A DNA stretch of 64,000 nt from Caenibius tardaugens NBRC 16725 (lineage in GTDB: Bacteria > Pseudomonadota > Alphaproteobacteria > Sphingomonadales > Sphingomonadaceae): NCBI RefSeq assembly GCF_003860345.1, contig NZ_CP034179.1, forward strand, positions 1,720,001 through 1,784,000. The letters run 5' to 3'. The translations under genes were made by a program, and so were the position numbers. Positions 1-9,309 of this stretch are shown here, one piece after another. Each line of letters opens with the position of its first letter. Position 1 is the stretch's first letter. Below the pieces are notes generated by a model. That model made no database searches, was not told the DNA's origin, and worked only from the letters and a program-made list of their open reading frames with translations.

Positions 1-311
1 TCCGTATCTCTTGGCGACCGTCCGAGAAGCGCTAAACCGCGCCGCCCCGTCCGGTGAACAGCCCTCTAAGCCTACACCCCCATACCGTCAACCAACTTTT
101 TGCAGTTTTGTTGCGGAATGAGGTTAAATAACTGATTTATAATAGAAACTATCTCAACCACAGAGGTTTGGAACGGTAGCCCCCTGGTCCGCTCCCCTCT
201 TGTGCCGGGAATCACGCTATCGCCCGCCCTCATTGTTTGTTTACTCTGGGACACTAGACGAAAACGCGTACAAACGCCGGAAATGCTTGCGCTATCGAGA
301 CCCTGCTAACC
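1..311. other. Left edge and upstream region of the glycosyltransferase gene
   Basis: No complete gene is seen. One plus-strand frame is open from the left edge to a TGA at 119-121 and another to a TGA at 55-57. Either could be the last codons of a gene outside the window, but neither is recognisable. A perfect TATAAT hexamer lies at 138-143. The nearest TTGCGG (111-116) is 21 bases upstream, too far for a standard -35/-10 pair, so this is only a weak promoter candidate for the gene starting at 312. Confidence 0.3.
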
Positions 312-1340
312 ATGCCTACCCCGACTCTTTCCGTTGCCATGAGCGTCTACAATGGCGAGCGATTCCTTGCAGAAGCGATCGAAAGCATTCTCGCACAGAG
401 CTTTGCCGACTTCGAATTTCTGATTCTCGATGACGGGTCCACTGATTCCAGCCGCGCCATAATAGAACGCTATGCCGCACGGGATCCGCGCATCCGTCCG
501 TTCGTTCGCGAGAATCGCGGACTGATCGTCAGCCTTAACCAGTTGATCGATGAAGCCCACGCGCCGCTGATCGCCCGTATGGATGCGGACGATATCAGCC
601 TGCCACATCGCTTCGAACGCCAGATCGCCTTTCTCAAAGCCCATCCCGACTATGGCGTCGTGGGCACCTGGACCGAGGATATCGACGAGAACGGCGACAG
701 CTATCCCGTCAACGGCGCGGAACACCCGGTCGATCATGCGGGCCTGCTTCGCGCCATCGCACAATGCGAACCGCTGTTGTGCCATCCCGTCGTGATGTTC
801 CGGCGCGATATTGTGCAGGCCGTTGGCGGATATCATGCCGCGTTCCGCCATTGCGAGGATCTCGACCTGTGGCTGCGGCTCGCCAACCGCACGCAGATGG
901 CCAGCATTCCCGAACGGCTTATCCGGTATCGCCATTACCCTCATCAGGTGTCCAGCCGCCACGCCGTGGAACAGCAAACCGGTGCGGCCATTGCCCGCAT
1001 GGCCTATCGCGAACGTCTGGCCGGGCGGCCCGACCCGACCGCTACACTCGAGACCCTGCCCCCGCTCGACCGGCTCGACAGCCTGTTTGGCCGGGATGGG
1101 GTCACGCACGAAGTGCGCGGGATGATCGCGGGTGCCCTGCTCTATTCCCCGATCGGCATGCGCGGTGCGGGCTTTGAGATGTTGCTGCGCCATCTTGCCG
1201 ACGGGGGTTCTCATAAAGGGTTGTGGCGCACCGTTGCCCGCCTTTTCCGATTCGGGACCCCGGTTCGTGCGATCCGCCTGGCGAGCGCCTTGTTACGCAC
1301 GCCCGCCCGGCCGCCACAGCCGCAGACCGAGGCAGCCTGA
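312..1340 (+). CDS. Family 2 glycosyltransferase
   Basis: A 342-residue cytoplasmic or membrane-associated GT-A enzyme that transfers a sugar from a nucleotide donor, most likely onto a lipid-linked polysaccharide intermediate. The N-terminal half has the GT2 hallmarks: a nucleotide-binding beta strand with SVYNGERFL near residues 11-19, DDGS at 40-43, and a metal-binding DADD at 91-94. The C-terminal third is less conserved. It starts at the first ATG and no strong ribosome site is visible. The flippase gene follows three bases after its stop, so the two are probably co-transcribed as part of an exopolysaccharide or O-antigen locus extending left of the window. The acceptor and sugar cannot be read from sequence. 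Confidence 0.88.
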   Translation: MPTPTLSVAMSVYNGERFLAEAIESILAQSFADFEFLILDDGSTDSSRAIIERYAARDPRIRPFVRENRGLIVSLNQLIDEAHAPLIARMDADDISLPHRFERQIAFLKAHPDYGVVGTWTEDIDENGDSYPVNGAEHPVDHAGLLRAIAQCEPLLCHPVVMFRRDIVQAVGGYHAAFRHCEDLDLWLRLANRTQMASIPERLIRYRHYPHQVSSRHAVEQQTGAAIARMAYRERLAGRPDPTATLETLPPLDRLDSLFGRDGVTHEVRGMIAGALLYSPIGMRGAGFEMLLRHLADGGSHKGLWRTVARLFRFGTPVRAIRLASALLRTPARPPQPQTEAA

Positions 1341-1343
1341 ACC

Positions 1344-2813
1344 ATGTCGATACGCCGCGCCGCGATCTGGTCTGTGTCCGCACAGTATACGGCCTTCGCG
1401 ATTCAGTTCGCGGCGAGCGTGATCATTTCGCGCTTCTTCCTCCAGCCGGCAGAAGTCGGTCTCTTCTCGATCGCACTCGCTGCGGCGATGATGCTCGCGA
1501 TCTTTCAGGATATGGGGGTCACCCGCTTCATATCCGGGCAGCCCCAGATGCAACCGGAAGCGCTGGGTGACTATCTTACGCTTACTATAGGTATCGCCTG
1601 GTCGGTTGCGGCCATCCTTATTTTCGGGGCACCCTGGTTTGCCGGGTTCTACGACCAGCCGGGCCTGGTGAACCTGCTGCATCTGATTGGCGCATCCTAT
1701 CTGCTGATTCCCTTCGCCACGGTGTCATCCGCGCTGCTGGTGCGCGATATGGATTTTCGCGGGCTGTTCTGGGTCAACGCAGGCAGCGCGCTGATCGGCA
1801 ATGTCACCGCCGTGATTCTCGCCGCGCAGGGTTACAGCGCGACTGCACTGGCCTGGGGGGTCGTTGTGACCGCACTGGGCAAAGCCGTGACCGCGCAGGC
1901 CATGCGCCCGGTCGCCCCCCGGTGGAAGCCGCGCCGGGACAAAATCGCCCCGCTGCTGCGCTTCGGTTCGGCATCGTTCCTGATCAGCGCCAGCGCGGCG
2001 GTGGGCCAGCGATCGCAGGATCTGATCGTCGGGCGCCTGCTGGGCATCACCGCAACCGGGCTGTTCAGCCGGGCCAGCGCCCTGGCCGGGCAGCTTTCCA
2101 CCCTCGTAACCGGGGCGATCAACAGCGTATTCTATCCGGCCTTCGCGCGTAAACGCGATGCGGGTGAGCCGCTGGCCGAACCCTATCTGCACCTGCTGGC
2201 CTGTAACACCGCGCTCAACTGGGCGTCGATGGCGGGGCTGGCCATTTGTGCGGAGCCACTGGTGCGCATTCTTTATGGCAACAACTGGGCGGGTGTCGCG
2301 CCCTTGCTGTTCTGGACGGCGATCGGCGAAATGTTGTTCATTGCCATGCCGCTGCAGATGGACATTCCGATCCTGCTGGGGCGCATCCGCACGCTGGTAT
2401 GGATCAATCTGCTGGAAACTGTCGCGGCTGTGACCATACTGGCCATGGCCAGCATGATCTCGCTCGAGGCCGCCGCGATCAGCCGCGTATTCTACGGCCT
2501 TGTCTGGTGGGCAATCTATGCCGCGTTCCTGACCCGTCTGCTTTCGCTGCCCGTGCGCCGGATGGCGCTGATCTATGCGCAGAGCGCGATATCGGCATTG
2601 GCCGCCGGGCTACCCATGATCCTGATCCTGCACAGCCAGGGCGCGGCGAACGTCGGTTTGATTGACCTTCTGGCCGGTACCGCCGCAGGTGGGGTGACAT
2701 GGATTGCCATGCTGTTTGCCTGCCGCCATCCGGCCACGCACGAGATCAGGCTGGCGCTGCACAGTGGCCTGACGCTGGTCAGCCGCCTGCGCCGACGCGG
2801 ATCATCCGTCTGA
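1344..2813 (+). CDS. Oligosaccharide flippase of the MOP/Wzx family
   Basis: A 489-residue integral membrane protein with a dozen or more hydrophobic segments along its whole length. It has the N-terminal pattern of polysaccharide flippases (basic start, then a long helix, then QPAEVGLFS followed by an alanine-rich helix). Family members flip undecaprenyl-linked repeat units across the inner membrane. It sits three bases after a glycosyltransferase gene. Its last 35 bases overlap the tail of the minus-strand glycosyltransferase that follows. Expected partners (a polymerase and chain-length regulator) are not in the window. The exact substrate is unknown; a general MATE/MOP exporter is the alternative. 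Confidence 0.85.
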   Translation: MSIRRAAIWSVSAQYTAFAIQFAASVIISRFFLQPAEVGLFSIALAAAMMLAIFQDMGVTRFISGQPQMQPEALGDYLTLTIGIAWSVAAILIFGAPWFAGFYDQPGLVNLLHLIGASYLLIPFATVSSALLVRDMDFRGLFWVNAGSALIGNVTAVILAAQGYSATALAWGVVVTALGKAVTAQAMRPVAPRWKPRRDKIAPLLRFGSASFLISASAAVGQRSQDLIVGRLLGITATGLFSRASALAGQLSTLVTGAINSVFYPAFARKRDAGEPLAEPYLHLLACNTALNWASMAGLAICAEPLVRILYGNNWAGVAPLLFWTAIGEMLFIAMPLQMDIPILLGRIRTLVWINLLETVAAVTILAMASMISLEAAAISRVFYGLVWWAIYAAFLTRLLSLPVRRMALIYAQSAISALAAGLPMILILHSQGAANVGLIDLLAGTAAGGVTWIAMLFACRHPATHEIRLALHSGLTLVSRLRRRGSSV

Positions 2814-3696
2814 CCGCAGTCGCGGCATTGGCCCGCGCCTGAATCAGATCGAGCCGCGCCCGGAAGCGATCGGCGCGCGATCCCCGGCGCAGCGCCAGCA
2901 TAGTCACGGATCGCATCATCTGCGTCCAGTACCAGCGATAGCCAAACAGGCTGGGCAATCCCGAAAGATGATCGGAGACCGCACGATCGCGCCCTTCGCG
3001 CGCGGCCCAGCGGGTGAAATAGGCGGGGTCCAGCCGTTCCGCCTGCATCAGGTGCGCAACCGCGAAATCCGGGCAATAATAGCCTTCCGCGCCTTCCGCT
3101 TCGAGCCAGGCATTGAGCCAGCGGTCTTCCGCCGTGGCCAAATCAGCGGGATAGGGCCCGGTCGCATCGAACACCCACCGGCGCAGCGCGCAATTGCCCT
3201 GTGTCAGCATCCCGCCGAAATCGCGATAGAAGCGCATACGCGCCGTGCCATAATCGATAATGCCCAACACCCCGCCATAGCCGGCGGGCAGCCAGTCCGG
3301 CGCTGCGCCCTGCCACAAGGGGCGGCAAGGCCCGGTAATGAAAACCGTGTCCGGCTTTGCAAATTCACGCCGGATCGTCTGCAGCCACTGCGCCCCCACG
3401 CGCTCGTCATCGTCAAAGAAAGCGATAATCGGCGCTTCCGCCCGGGCGATGGCGCAGTTCAGCGCGTGCTGGCCGCCGGGCCGCGCCTCGAACAGGGGAA
3501 CCAGCCGTGGGCCGAAACGCGTGGCCATGCGCGCGATCAGAGCGGCCGTGCCATCCGACGAAGCATTGTCGACCAGCAGGAGCCGAAACTGCACGCCCGT
3601 GGCATCGGCCGCGAACAGCGATTCGACGGCCTCTTCCAGAATCGGCGCACGGTTGTGCGTGCGCAACACGATATCGACCGCCAGTTCGTCCATCAT
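2779..3696 (-). CDS. Family 2 glycosyltransferase
   Basis: A GT-A glycosyltransferase of about 305 residues. An early strand VLRTHNR, DNASSDGT at 43-50 and FFDDDE at about 94-98 mark the nucleotide and metal sites. A GGQHALN segment lies between them. I place the start at the tandem ATGATG (3696/3693), because the preceding 28 codons of the open frame look non-coding and GGACAG lies just upstream. Its 3' end overlaps the convergent flippase gene by 35 bases. The overlap and shared function suggest the polysaccharide locus ends here. Substrate unknown. Confidence 0.85.
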   Translation of the reverse strand: MMDELAVDIVLRTHNRAPILEEAVESLFAADATGVQFRLLLVDNASSDGTAALIARMATRFGPRLVPLFEARPGGQHALNCAIARAEAPIIAFFDDDERVGAQWLQTIRREFAKPDTVFITGPCRPLWQGAAPDWLPAGYGGVLGIIDYGTARMRFYRDFGGMLTQGNCALRRWVFDATGPYPADLATAEDRWLNAWLEAEGAEGYYCPDFAVAHLMQAERLDPAYFTRWAAREGRDRAVSDHLSGLPSLFGYRWYWTQMMRSVTMLALRRGSRADRFRARLDLIQARANAATAVRRMIRVGAGG

Positions 3697-3789
3697 CGCA
3701 TCTGTCCAAACCCGGCATGCCCTGTCAACGCCGTCCCCCTGTGCCTGGCAAGCATTGCTCTTACGCTCCTGAAGCCCCATCTGTCGCCC

Positions 3790-5610
3790 ATGCCACCTGA
3801 CACACCCAATGGACCACCCCTGAATCGCGCCGATGGTTGGCAGACGCTCAAGCGTTTCCTGCCCTATCTATGGCCGTCGGAAAATCCCGAACTGCGCCAT
3901 CGCATCACGCTGGCCGTGCTGCTTATTATTGCGGCGAAAGCGGTGACGCTGGCCCTGCCGTTCTTTTACAAGCGCGCCGTCGATGCGATGTCGGGCGATG
4001 CCGGACAAGTTGCGACAGTGGCGATGGCCTTTGTGCTGGCCTACGCGCTCGGGCGCTTTACCGGCGTGTTGTTCGATAATCTGCGCAATATCGTGTTCGA
4101 ACGCGTGGGGCAGGATGCCACACGGGCGCTGGCCGAAGACGTGTTTGCGCGGCTGCATCAGCTTTCGTTGCGGTTCCACTTGTCGCGCCGCACCGGCGAA
4201 GTGACCAAAGTGATCGAGCGCGGGACCAAGAGCATCGACGTGATGCTCTATTTCCTGCTGTTCAATGTCGCGCCCACGGCTGTCGAACTGGTTGCCGTGG
4301 CGGTGATCTTCTATTTCCAGTTCGGCTGGGGGCTGGTGATTGCCACGGGTCTCGCGGTGCTGGCCTATGCCTATGCCACGCGCACGATCACCGAATGGCG
4401 CACCGCGCTGCGCGAGAAGATGAACGATCTCGACGGGCAGGCGATGTCGCGTTCGGTCGATTCGCTGCTCAATTACGAAACGGTCAAATATTTCGGCGCC
4501 GAACAGCGCGAGCAGGCACGCTATGCCGAAGCCACGCGCGCTTATGCCCAGGCCGCGGTCAAAAGCGAAAACAGCCTGGGTGTGCTCAACATCGTGCAGG
4601 CGCTGATTGTGAACCTGCTGATGGGCGGGGCCATGGCCTATACTGTGTGGGGCTGGTCGCAGGGCAAGCTGACCGTGGGCGATCTGGTCTTCGTCAACAC
4701 CTACCTCGCGCAGCTGTTCCGCCCGCTCGACATGCTGGGCATGGTCTATCGCACGATCCGCCAAGGATTGATCGACATGGCGGCGATGTTCAAGCTGATG
4801 GATACGGCGATTGAAGTGCGCGATGCACCGGGTGCCCCGGCATTGGTGGTGCATCGGCCATCGGTGGTGTTCGACAACGTGACCTTCGGTTACGAGCCCG
4901 AACGCACCATCCTGCGCGGGCTGAGCTTCGAGGTGCCCGCCGGCAACCACGTGGCGATTGTCGGGCCTTCGGGCGCAGGCAAGAGCACGATCGCCCGGCT
5001 GATCTTCCGGTTCTACGATCCGCAATCGGGGCGCATCCTGATCGACGGGCAGGATATAAGCACGGTCACGCAGGCGTCCCTGCGCGCGGCGCTGGGCATC
5101 GTTCCGCAGGATTCGGTGCTGTTCAACGACACCATCGGCTACAACATCGGGTATGGCCGCCATGGCGCGAGCCAGCAGGAGATCGAGGACGCCGCCCGCG
5201 CCGCCGCGCTGATGCCGCTGATCGATCGGCTGCCCCAGCATTTCGACACCGAAGTGGGCGAACGCGGATTGAAGCTGTCGGGCGGGGAAAAACAGCGCGT
5301 GGCGATTGCCCGCACGCTGGTGAAAAATCCCCCGATCCTGCTGCTCGACGAGGCGACCAGTGCGCTCGACACCCGGACCGAGCAGGACATTCTCGCCACG
5401 CTCCACCGGGTGGCGGAAAATCGCACCAGCCTGTCCATCGCGCACCGACTGTCGACCATTGCCGAATCCGATCGCATCTTCGTGCTTAACGACGGGCGGC
5501 TGGCGGAACAGGGCACGCATACAGAACTGTTGCGTCACGACGGACTCTATGCAGAAATGTGGGCGCGCCAGCAGGCGGAAAACGACGCGATAGAGCAGGC
5601 TGCAGAATAG
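3790..5610 (+). CDS. atm1: Atm1-type ABC exporter (half transporter)
   Basis: A 606-residue half transporter with an N-terminal six-helix transmembrane domain (to about residue 330) fused to one ATPase domain. The ATPase shows Walker A GPSGAGKST (about 392-400), signature LSGGEKQR (about 495), Walker B ILLLDEAT (about 517-524) and an H-loop histidine in SIAHRLST. Long stretches match what I recall of Novosphingobium aromaticivorans Atm1, for example the NIVFERVGQDATR and YETVKYFGAE regions. That protein is a homodimer exporting oxidised glutathione and glutathione-metal conjugates, with a role in metal detoxification. The ATG at 3790 gives the family length; the frame is open far upstream only as a shadow. 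A peptide transporter gene follows after eight bases, probably in the same operon. Confidence 0.93.
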   Translation: MPPDTPNGPPLNRADGWQTLKRFLPYLWPSENPELRHRITLAVLLIIAAKAVTLALPFFYKRAVDAMSGDAGQVATVAMAFVLAYALGRFTGVLFDNLRNIVFERVGQDATRALAEDVFARLHQLSLRFHLSRRTGEVTKVIERGTKSIDVMLYFLLFNVAPTAVELVAVAVIFYFQFGWGLVIATGLAVLAYAYATRTITEWRTALREKMNDLDGQAMSRSVDSLLNYETVKYFGAEQREQARYAEATRAYAQAAVKSENSLGVLNIVQALIVNLLMGGAMAYTVWGWSQGKLTVGDLVFVNTYLAQLFRPLDMLGMVYRTIRQGLIDMAAMFKLMDTAIEVRDAPGAPALVVHRPSVVFDNVTFGYEPERTILRGLSFEVPAGNHVAIVGPSGAGKSTIARLIFRFYDPQSGRILIDGQDISTVTQASLRAALGIVPQDSVLFNDTIGYNIGYGRHGASQQEIEDAARAAALMPLIDRLPQHFDTEVGERGLKLSGGEKQRVAIARTLVKNPPILLLDEATSALDTRTEQDILATLHRVAENRTSLSIAHRLSTIAESDRIFVLNDGRLAEQGTHTELLRHDGLYAEMWARQQAENDAIEQAAE

Positions 5611-5618
5611 GAACGGCG

Positions 5619-7043
5619 ATGGGGGACAGGCCCACACAGGTTCAGGGCACACACGACCGGCAACCCCCGGCCGCTCCGGCAGACAGATTCGGCCAGCCCA
5701 AGGGCCTGTGGGTTCTTGCCGGCACCGAACTGTGGGATCGCATCTCGTTCCACGGCATGCAGGCCATGCTGGTGCTGTACATGGCGGGCGAACTGCTCAA
5801 GCCCGGCCGGATCGAGAAAGTCGCCGGTTTCACCCAGTATCGCGCGGCGGTGGAGGCCGTTACCGGCCCGCTGACCGATCAGGGCATCGCGACGCAGACT
5901 TTCGGCCTTTATATGGCGTTGCTGACATTCTTCCCCCTGATCGGCGGGTGGATCGGCGATCGCTGGACCAGCCGCCGCGCTGCGGTGACCATGGGTGCGC
6001 TGCTGATGACGGGCGGCCATTTCGCGCTGGCCTTCGATGAAACCTTCCTGCCCGCGCTGCTGCTGCTGATTCTGGGTGCGGGGTTGCTGCGCGGCAATCT
6101 CAAGGCGCAGGTCAAATCGCTCTATGCCGAAGGCGACAGGCGACTGGCCGATGCGTTTCAGGTTTACAGCTTCGTGGTCAATTTCGGCGCGTTCATCGCC
6201 CCGATCGTGACCGGGATCGTCGCCAAGTATTATGGCTGGCATGCCGGGTTCGCGGTGGCCGGGTTCGGCATGCTGATCGGGCTCTTCGTCTATCTGTTCG
6301 GATCGCGGCACTTGCCCGCCGATCAGGCCAAGCGCGTGGCGATGCAACGCGGCACGCTGACCGCCACAGAGAAGCGCAATGTCATCGGGCTGTTCATGAT
6401 GTGGCCGGTCTCGCTGTGTTTCTGGACGGCGCAGGCGCAGATCTGGAATGTCTACAACCTGTGGGTGCGCGATCATGTGAACCTGCGGCTGGGCAGTTTC
6501 GAAGTGCCGGTGCCGTGGATGCAGTCGCTCGACGGATTGGCCCCCGCGCTGTTTATCCCGCTGGTCGTCTGGTATTGGCGGCAGCAGGCCAAACGCGGGA
6601 CCGAACCCGACATCTTCACCAAGATGGGGATCGGCTGCGTGATCTTTGCGCTGGGCGTTCTATGGCTGGCCGCCGCGCCTGCGGTATCAAACGCCGATGG
6701 CCGCGCGCCGCTGCTGTGGCCGGTCATGTTTCATCTGATCTCGAATCTCGGCGCGGTCTATTTCTCGCCGGTGATGCTGGCGCTATATGCCAGCCGTGCC
6801 CCGGCGGCATGGCGCGGCACCATGCTGGGTATCGAAGCGCTGGCCGCCTCTGCCGCCAGCCTGCTCAGCGGGTATATGGGCGGGTGGTACGAATTTATGA
6901 GCCCCACCCGGTTCTGGACGATCAATGCGGCCATCGTAGGCGGTGCCGGGCTGGCGGTGCTGGTACTGCGCGGGCCGCTGGCGCGTTATTTCGGGCCGGA
7001 GCAGGAATTGCCGGAACCGGACGGGGCAACGCTGCCCGCCTGA
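5619..7043 (+). CDS. POT/PTR-family proton-dependent peptide transporter
   Basis: A 474-residue major facilitator protein of the proton-dependent oligopeptide transporter group, which imports di- and tripeptides using the proton gradient. Near the N terminus, ELWDRISFHGMQAMLVLYM (residues about 31-49) is a variant of the POT signature ELWERFSFYGMRALLVLYL. Hydrophobic helices continue to the C terminus. The start at 5619 has GGAACGG just upstream and lies eight bases after the Atm1 stop. An upstream in-frame ATG would overlap that gene. Pairing with a glutathione-conjugate exporter suggests, but does not prove, a role in peptide or glutathione-breakdown recycling. Confidence 0.85.
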   Translation: MGDRPTQVQGTHDRQPPAAPADRFGQPKGLWVLAGTELWDRISFHGMQAMLVLYMAGELLKPGRIEKVAGFTQYRAAVEAVTGPLTDQGIATQTFGLYMALLTFFPLIGGWIGDRWTSRRAAVTMGALLMTGGHFALAFDETFLPALLLLILGAGLLRGNLKAQVKSLYAEGDRRLADAFQVYSFVVNFGAFIAPIVTGIVAKYYGWHAGFAVAGFGMLIGLFVYLFGSRHLPADQAKRVAMQRGTLTATEKRNVIGLFMMWPVSLCFWTAQAQIWNVYNLWVRDHVNLRLGSFEVPVPWMQSLDGLAPALFIPLVVWYWRQQAKRGTEPDIFTKMGIGCVIFALGVLWLAAAPAVSNADGRAPLLWPVMFHLISNLGAVYFSPVMLALYASRAPAAWRGTMLGIEALAASAASLLSGYMGGWYEFMSPTRFWTINAAIVGGAGLAVLVLRGPLARYFGPEQELPEPDGATLPA

Positions 7044-7084
7044 TACGGCCGCCTGATATCTGATGCCCCGCCGGTGTGGCGCGC

Positions 7085-7294
7085 CTAGCGCTTCACCACA
7101 TCGGCTTCGTGCCAGACCACGGCCTGCGCCGCCTTCATGCAGTTTTCCGCGACGTCCCAGTTGATCGTGGGCGAACCATAGAGACGCCAGCCCTGTGCCA
7201 GAGCCTCCGACACGCGTTCGCAAAAGGCGCGATCGTCCTTGCCGGTCAGCAGACGATAGACCGGACGGTCTTCGGGGGTCTGGTATATCGTCAC
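7085..7294 (-). CDS. DUF1737 small protein
   Basis: A 69-residue protein with the DUF1737 pattern: YRLLTG near residue 12, then an acidic helix, then GWRLYGSPT near residue 36. Its function is not known. I choose the GTG at 7294 because an AGGAG sits eight bases upstream; the longer open frame would run back into hslU. It lies 16 bases after the hslU stop on the same strand, so it probably belongs to the hslV-hslU transcript. It has no signal peptide or membrane segment. Confidence 0.75.
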   Translation of the reverse strand: MTIYQTPEDRPVYRLLTGKDDRAFCERVSEALAQGWRLYGSPTINWDVAENCMKAAQAVVWHEADVVKR

Positions 7295-7310
7295 GATCGC
7301 GCTCCTCGGT

Positions 7311-8612
7311 TCAGAGGATATATTTGCTGAGATCGCTGTCGCCCGCAAGGCCGGCCAGCCGGTCGCGAACATAGGTCGCGTCGACCGTCACAGTCGCGCC
7401 CTTGCGGTCTTCGGCCTCGAAACTGAGGTCTTCCAGCAGCTTTTCCATCACCGTCTGCAGACGGCGGGCCCCGATGTTCTCCACGCTTTCGTTCACTTGC
7501 GCGGCGATACGGGCCACTTCGCGCACCGCATCGGGGGTGATGTCCAGCGTCACCTCTTCCGTGCCGAGCAGCGCCTTGTACTGATGCACGAGATTGGCGC
7601 GCGTGTCCGACAGGATTGCCACGAAATCTTCCTCGCTCAGCGCCTTCAGCTCCACCCGGATCGGCAGGCGGCCCTGCAATTCGGGCAACATGTCGCTGGG
7701 CTTGGCCACATGGAACGCACCGCTGGCGATGAACAGGACATGGTCCGTCTTCATCGGCCCATACTTGGTGGCGACCGTCGTCCCCTCGATCAGGGGCAGC
7801 AGATCGCGCTGCACCCCTTCGCGGCTGACCGACCCGCCACGCACATCGGATACGGCGATCTTGTCGATTTCATCGAGAAACACGATGCCGTTGGTTTCGG
7901 CATTGGCCAGCGCGACCCGGGCGACATCGTCCTGATCCATGCGCTTTTCCGATTCTTCATCGACCAGCTTGTCCCACGCATCGGGCACCTTGAGCTTGCG
8001 CCGCTTTTTCGGTGCACCACCAAAAGCCTTGCCCATGATATCGCTGAGATTGATCATGCCGACATTGCCGCCCATGCCGGGCAGTTCCATCGGCATCGAG
8101 GGGGCATCCTCCACCTCGATTTCGACCTCGGTATCGTTCATCGCATTCTGCACGATCCGCTGGCGGAAGCTTTCGCGTGTCGCCTCGCTGGCATTTTCGC
8201 CGACCAGGGCATGCAACAGCCGGTCCATCGCGGCTTTGGATGCGGCCTCGCGCACCGCTTCGCGGCGGCGATCCTTTTCCAGCCGAATCGCATCTTCCGC
8301 CAGATCGCGGGCGATCTGTTCGACATCGCGGCCGACATAGCCCACTTCGGTGAACTTGGTCGCCTCGACTTTCACGAACGGTGCATCGGCCAGCTTGGCA
8401 AGGCGGCGGCTGATCTCGGTCTTGCCGCAGCCCGTCGGCCCGATCATCAGGATGTTCTTGGGGGTCACTTCATCGCGCAAGTCCGCATCGAGGCGCTGAC
8501 GCCTCCAGCGGTTGCGCAGGGCCACGGCCACAGCGCGCTTGGCTTCGGCCTGCCCAATAATGTGTTCGTCCAATGCGGCGACGATCGCCTTCGGCGTGAG
8601 ATTGTCGTTCAT
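7311..8612 (-). CDS. hslU: HslU ATPase subunit of the HslVU protease
   Basis: A 433-residue AAA+ unfoldase that forms a hexameric ring, unfolds substrates with ATP and feeds them to the HslV peptidase. Walker [10 protein letters not shown] is at about residues 58-66 and the Walker B region reads [10 protein letters not shown]. An acidic intermediate domain lies between them. The C-terminal tail ends DLSKYIL, the conserved segment that inserts into HslV. The start MNDNLTPK is 19 bases after the hslV stop and matches the family; the open frame continues upstream as noise. Confidence 0.97.
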   Translation of the reverse strand: MNDNLTPKAIVAALDEHIIGQAEAKRAVAVALRNRWRRQRLDADLRDEVTPKNILMIGPTGCGKTEISRRLAKLADAPFVKVEATKFTEVGYVGRDVEQIARDLAEDAIRLEKDRRREAVREAASKAAMDRLLHALVGENASEATRESFRQRIVQNAMNDTEVEIEVEDAPSMPMELPGMGGNVGMINLSDIMGKAFGGAPKKRRKLKVPDAWDKLVDEESEKRMDQDDVARVALANAETNGIVFLDEIDKIAVSDVRGGSVSREGVQRDLLPLIEGTTVATKYGPMKTDHVLFIASGAFHVAKPSDMLPELQGRLPIRVELKALSEEDFVAILSDTRANLVHQYKALLGTEEVTLDITPDAVREVARIAAQVNESVENIGARRLQTVMEKLLEDLSFEAEDRKGATVTVDATYVRDRLAGLAGDSDLSKYIL

Positions 8613-8631
8613 GAATGGCCCGTGCAATGAA

Positions 8632-9207
8632 TCAGATGGTTTCGACCGTGACGCGGTCGTTGGTGAAGACGCAGATATCGGCGGCAACGGCCATGGCCTT
8701 GCGCGCGATCGTTTCCGCGTCCGTTTCGTAACTGTCGATGCCGCGCGCTGCGGCCAGCGCATAGTTGCCGCCCGATCCGATCGCGGTGATCTGCGAATCG
8801 CCGGTGCCTTCGGGTTCCAGCACATCGCCATTGCCGGTCAGCACCAGCAGGGCGTCCTTGTCCGCCACGATCATCAGGGCTTCGAGATTGCGCAAGTATT
8901 TGTCGGTGCGCCAGTCCTTGGCCAGTTCCACCGCCGCGCGCATCAATTGCCCGCGATGCTGTTCCAGCTTACGTTCCAGCCGTTCGAACAGGGTAAAGGC
9001 GTCGGCCGTCGCCCCGGCGAAACCGGCAATCACATGGCCGCCTTCCCCGATGCGCCGCACCTTGCGGGCGTTGGGCTTCATCACTGTGTTGCCCATGGAA
9101 ACCTGACCATCGCCGGCGATCACGGTCTTGCCGTTTTTCCTGACGCCGATGATGGTTGTGCCGTGCCACTGAATCAGGCCGTGGCTGCTGTCGGAATGCT
9201 CGTTCAT
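8632..9207 (-). CDS. hslV: HslV peptidase subunit of the HslVU protease
   Basis: A 191-residue proteasome-like threonine peptidase of the cytoplasm. A propeptide of about 16 residues ends at HG, exposing the catalytic Thr17 in GTTIIGVRK. The fold-typical segments [10 protein letters not shown] and GGNYALAAA follow. It is the first gene of hslV-hslU. The start is the ATG at 9207; no Shine-Dalgarno sequence precedes it. A match to a heat-shock promoter lies so close upstream that the message may have almost no leader (see that entry). Confidence 0.97.
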   Translation of the reverse strand: MNEHSDSSHGLIQWHGTTIIGVRKNGKTVIAGDGQVSMGNTVMKPNARKVRRIGEGGHVIAGFAGATADAFTLFERLERKLEQHRGQLMRAAVELAKDWRTDKYLRNLEALMIVADKDALLVLTGNGDVLEPEGTGDSQITAIGSGGNYALAAARGIDSYETDAETIARKAMAVAADICVFTNDRVTVETI

Positions 9208-9217
9208 GATGGCGGGG

Positions 9218-9246
9218 ATATGGGTTCCGCCCAACCCGTGTTCAAG
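9218..9246 (-). promoter_or_regulatory. Candidate RpoH (sigma-32) heat-shock promoter of hslVU
   Basis: On the minus strand CTTGAA (9246-9241) is followed 16 bases later by CCCATAT (9224-9218). This agrees with the sigma-32 pattern CTTGAA / 11-16 bases / CCCATnT. HslVU is a classic heat-shock operon, which supports the call. Transcription would begin about seven bases after the -10 box, near 9211, only about four bases before the hslV ATG. Confidence 0.6.
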
Positions 9247-9261
9247 CACCCGTGTTCAGGC
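9234..9261. repeat. Two tandem 14-base repeats upstream of hslV
   Basis: ACCCGTGTTCAAGC (9234-9247) is followed directly by ACCCGTGTTCAGGC (9248-9261), 13 of 14 bases identical. The first copy contains the -35 element of the candidate heat-shock promoter, and the second carries a near copy (CCTGAA on the minus strand). It could be an operator or a chance duplication. Confidence 0.6.
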
Positions 9262-9309
9262 ACCTGTACATTCCGGTGCCCGACTGCACAAGCAGCCGGG
9301 CAACCCCGA

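Noticed and set aside
3868-5652. Long minus-strand open frame opposite atm1
   Set aside because: Low-complexity His/Gln/Arg-rich translation with no known motif; the atm1 strand has the full exporter.
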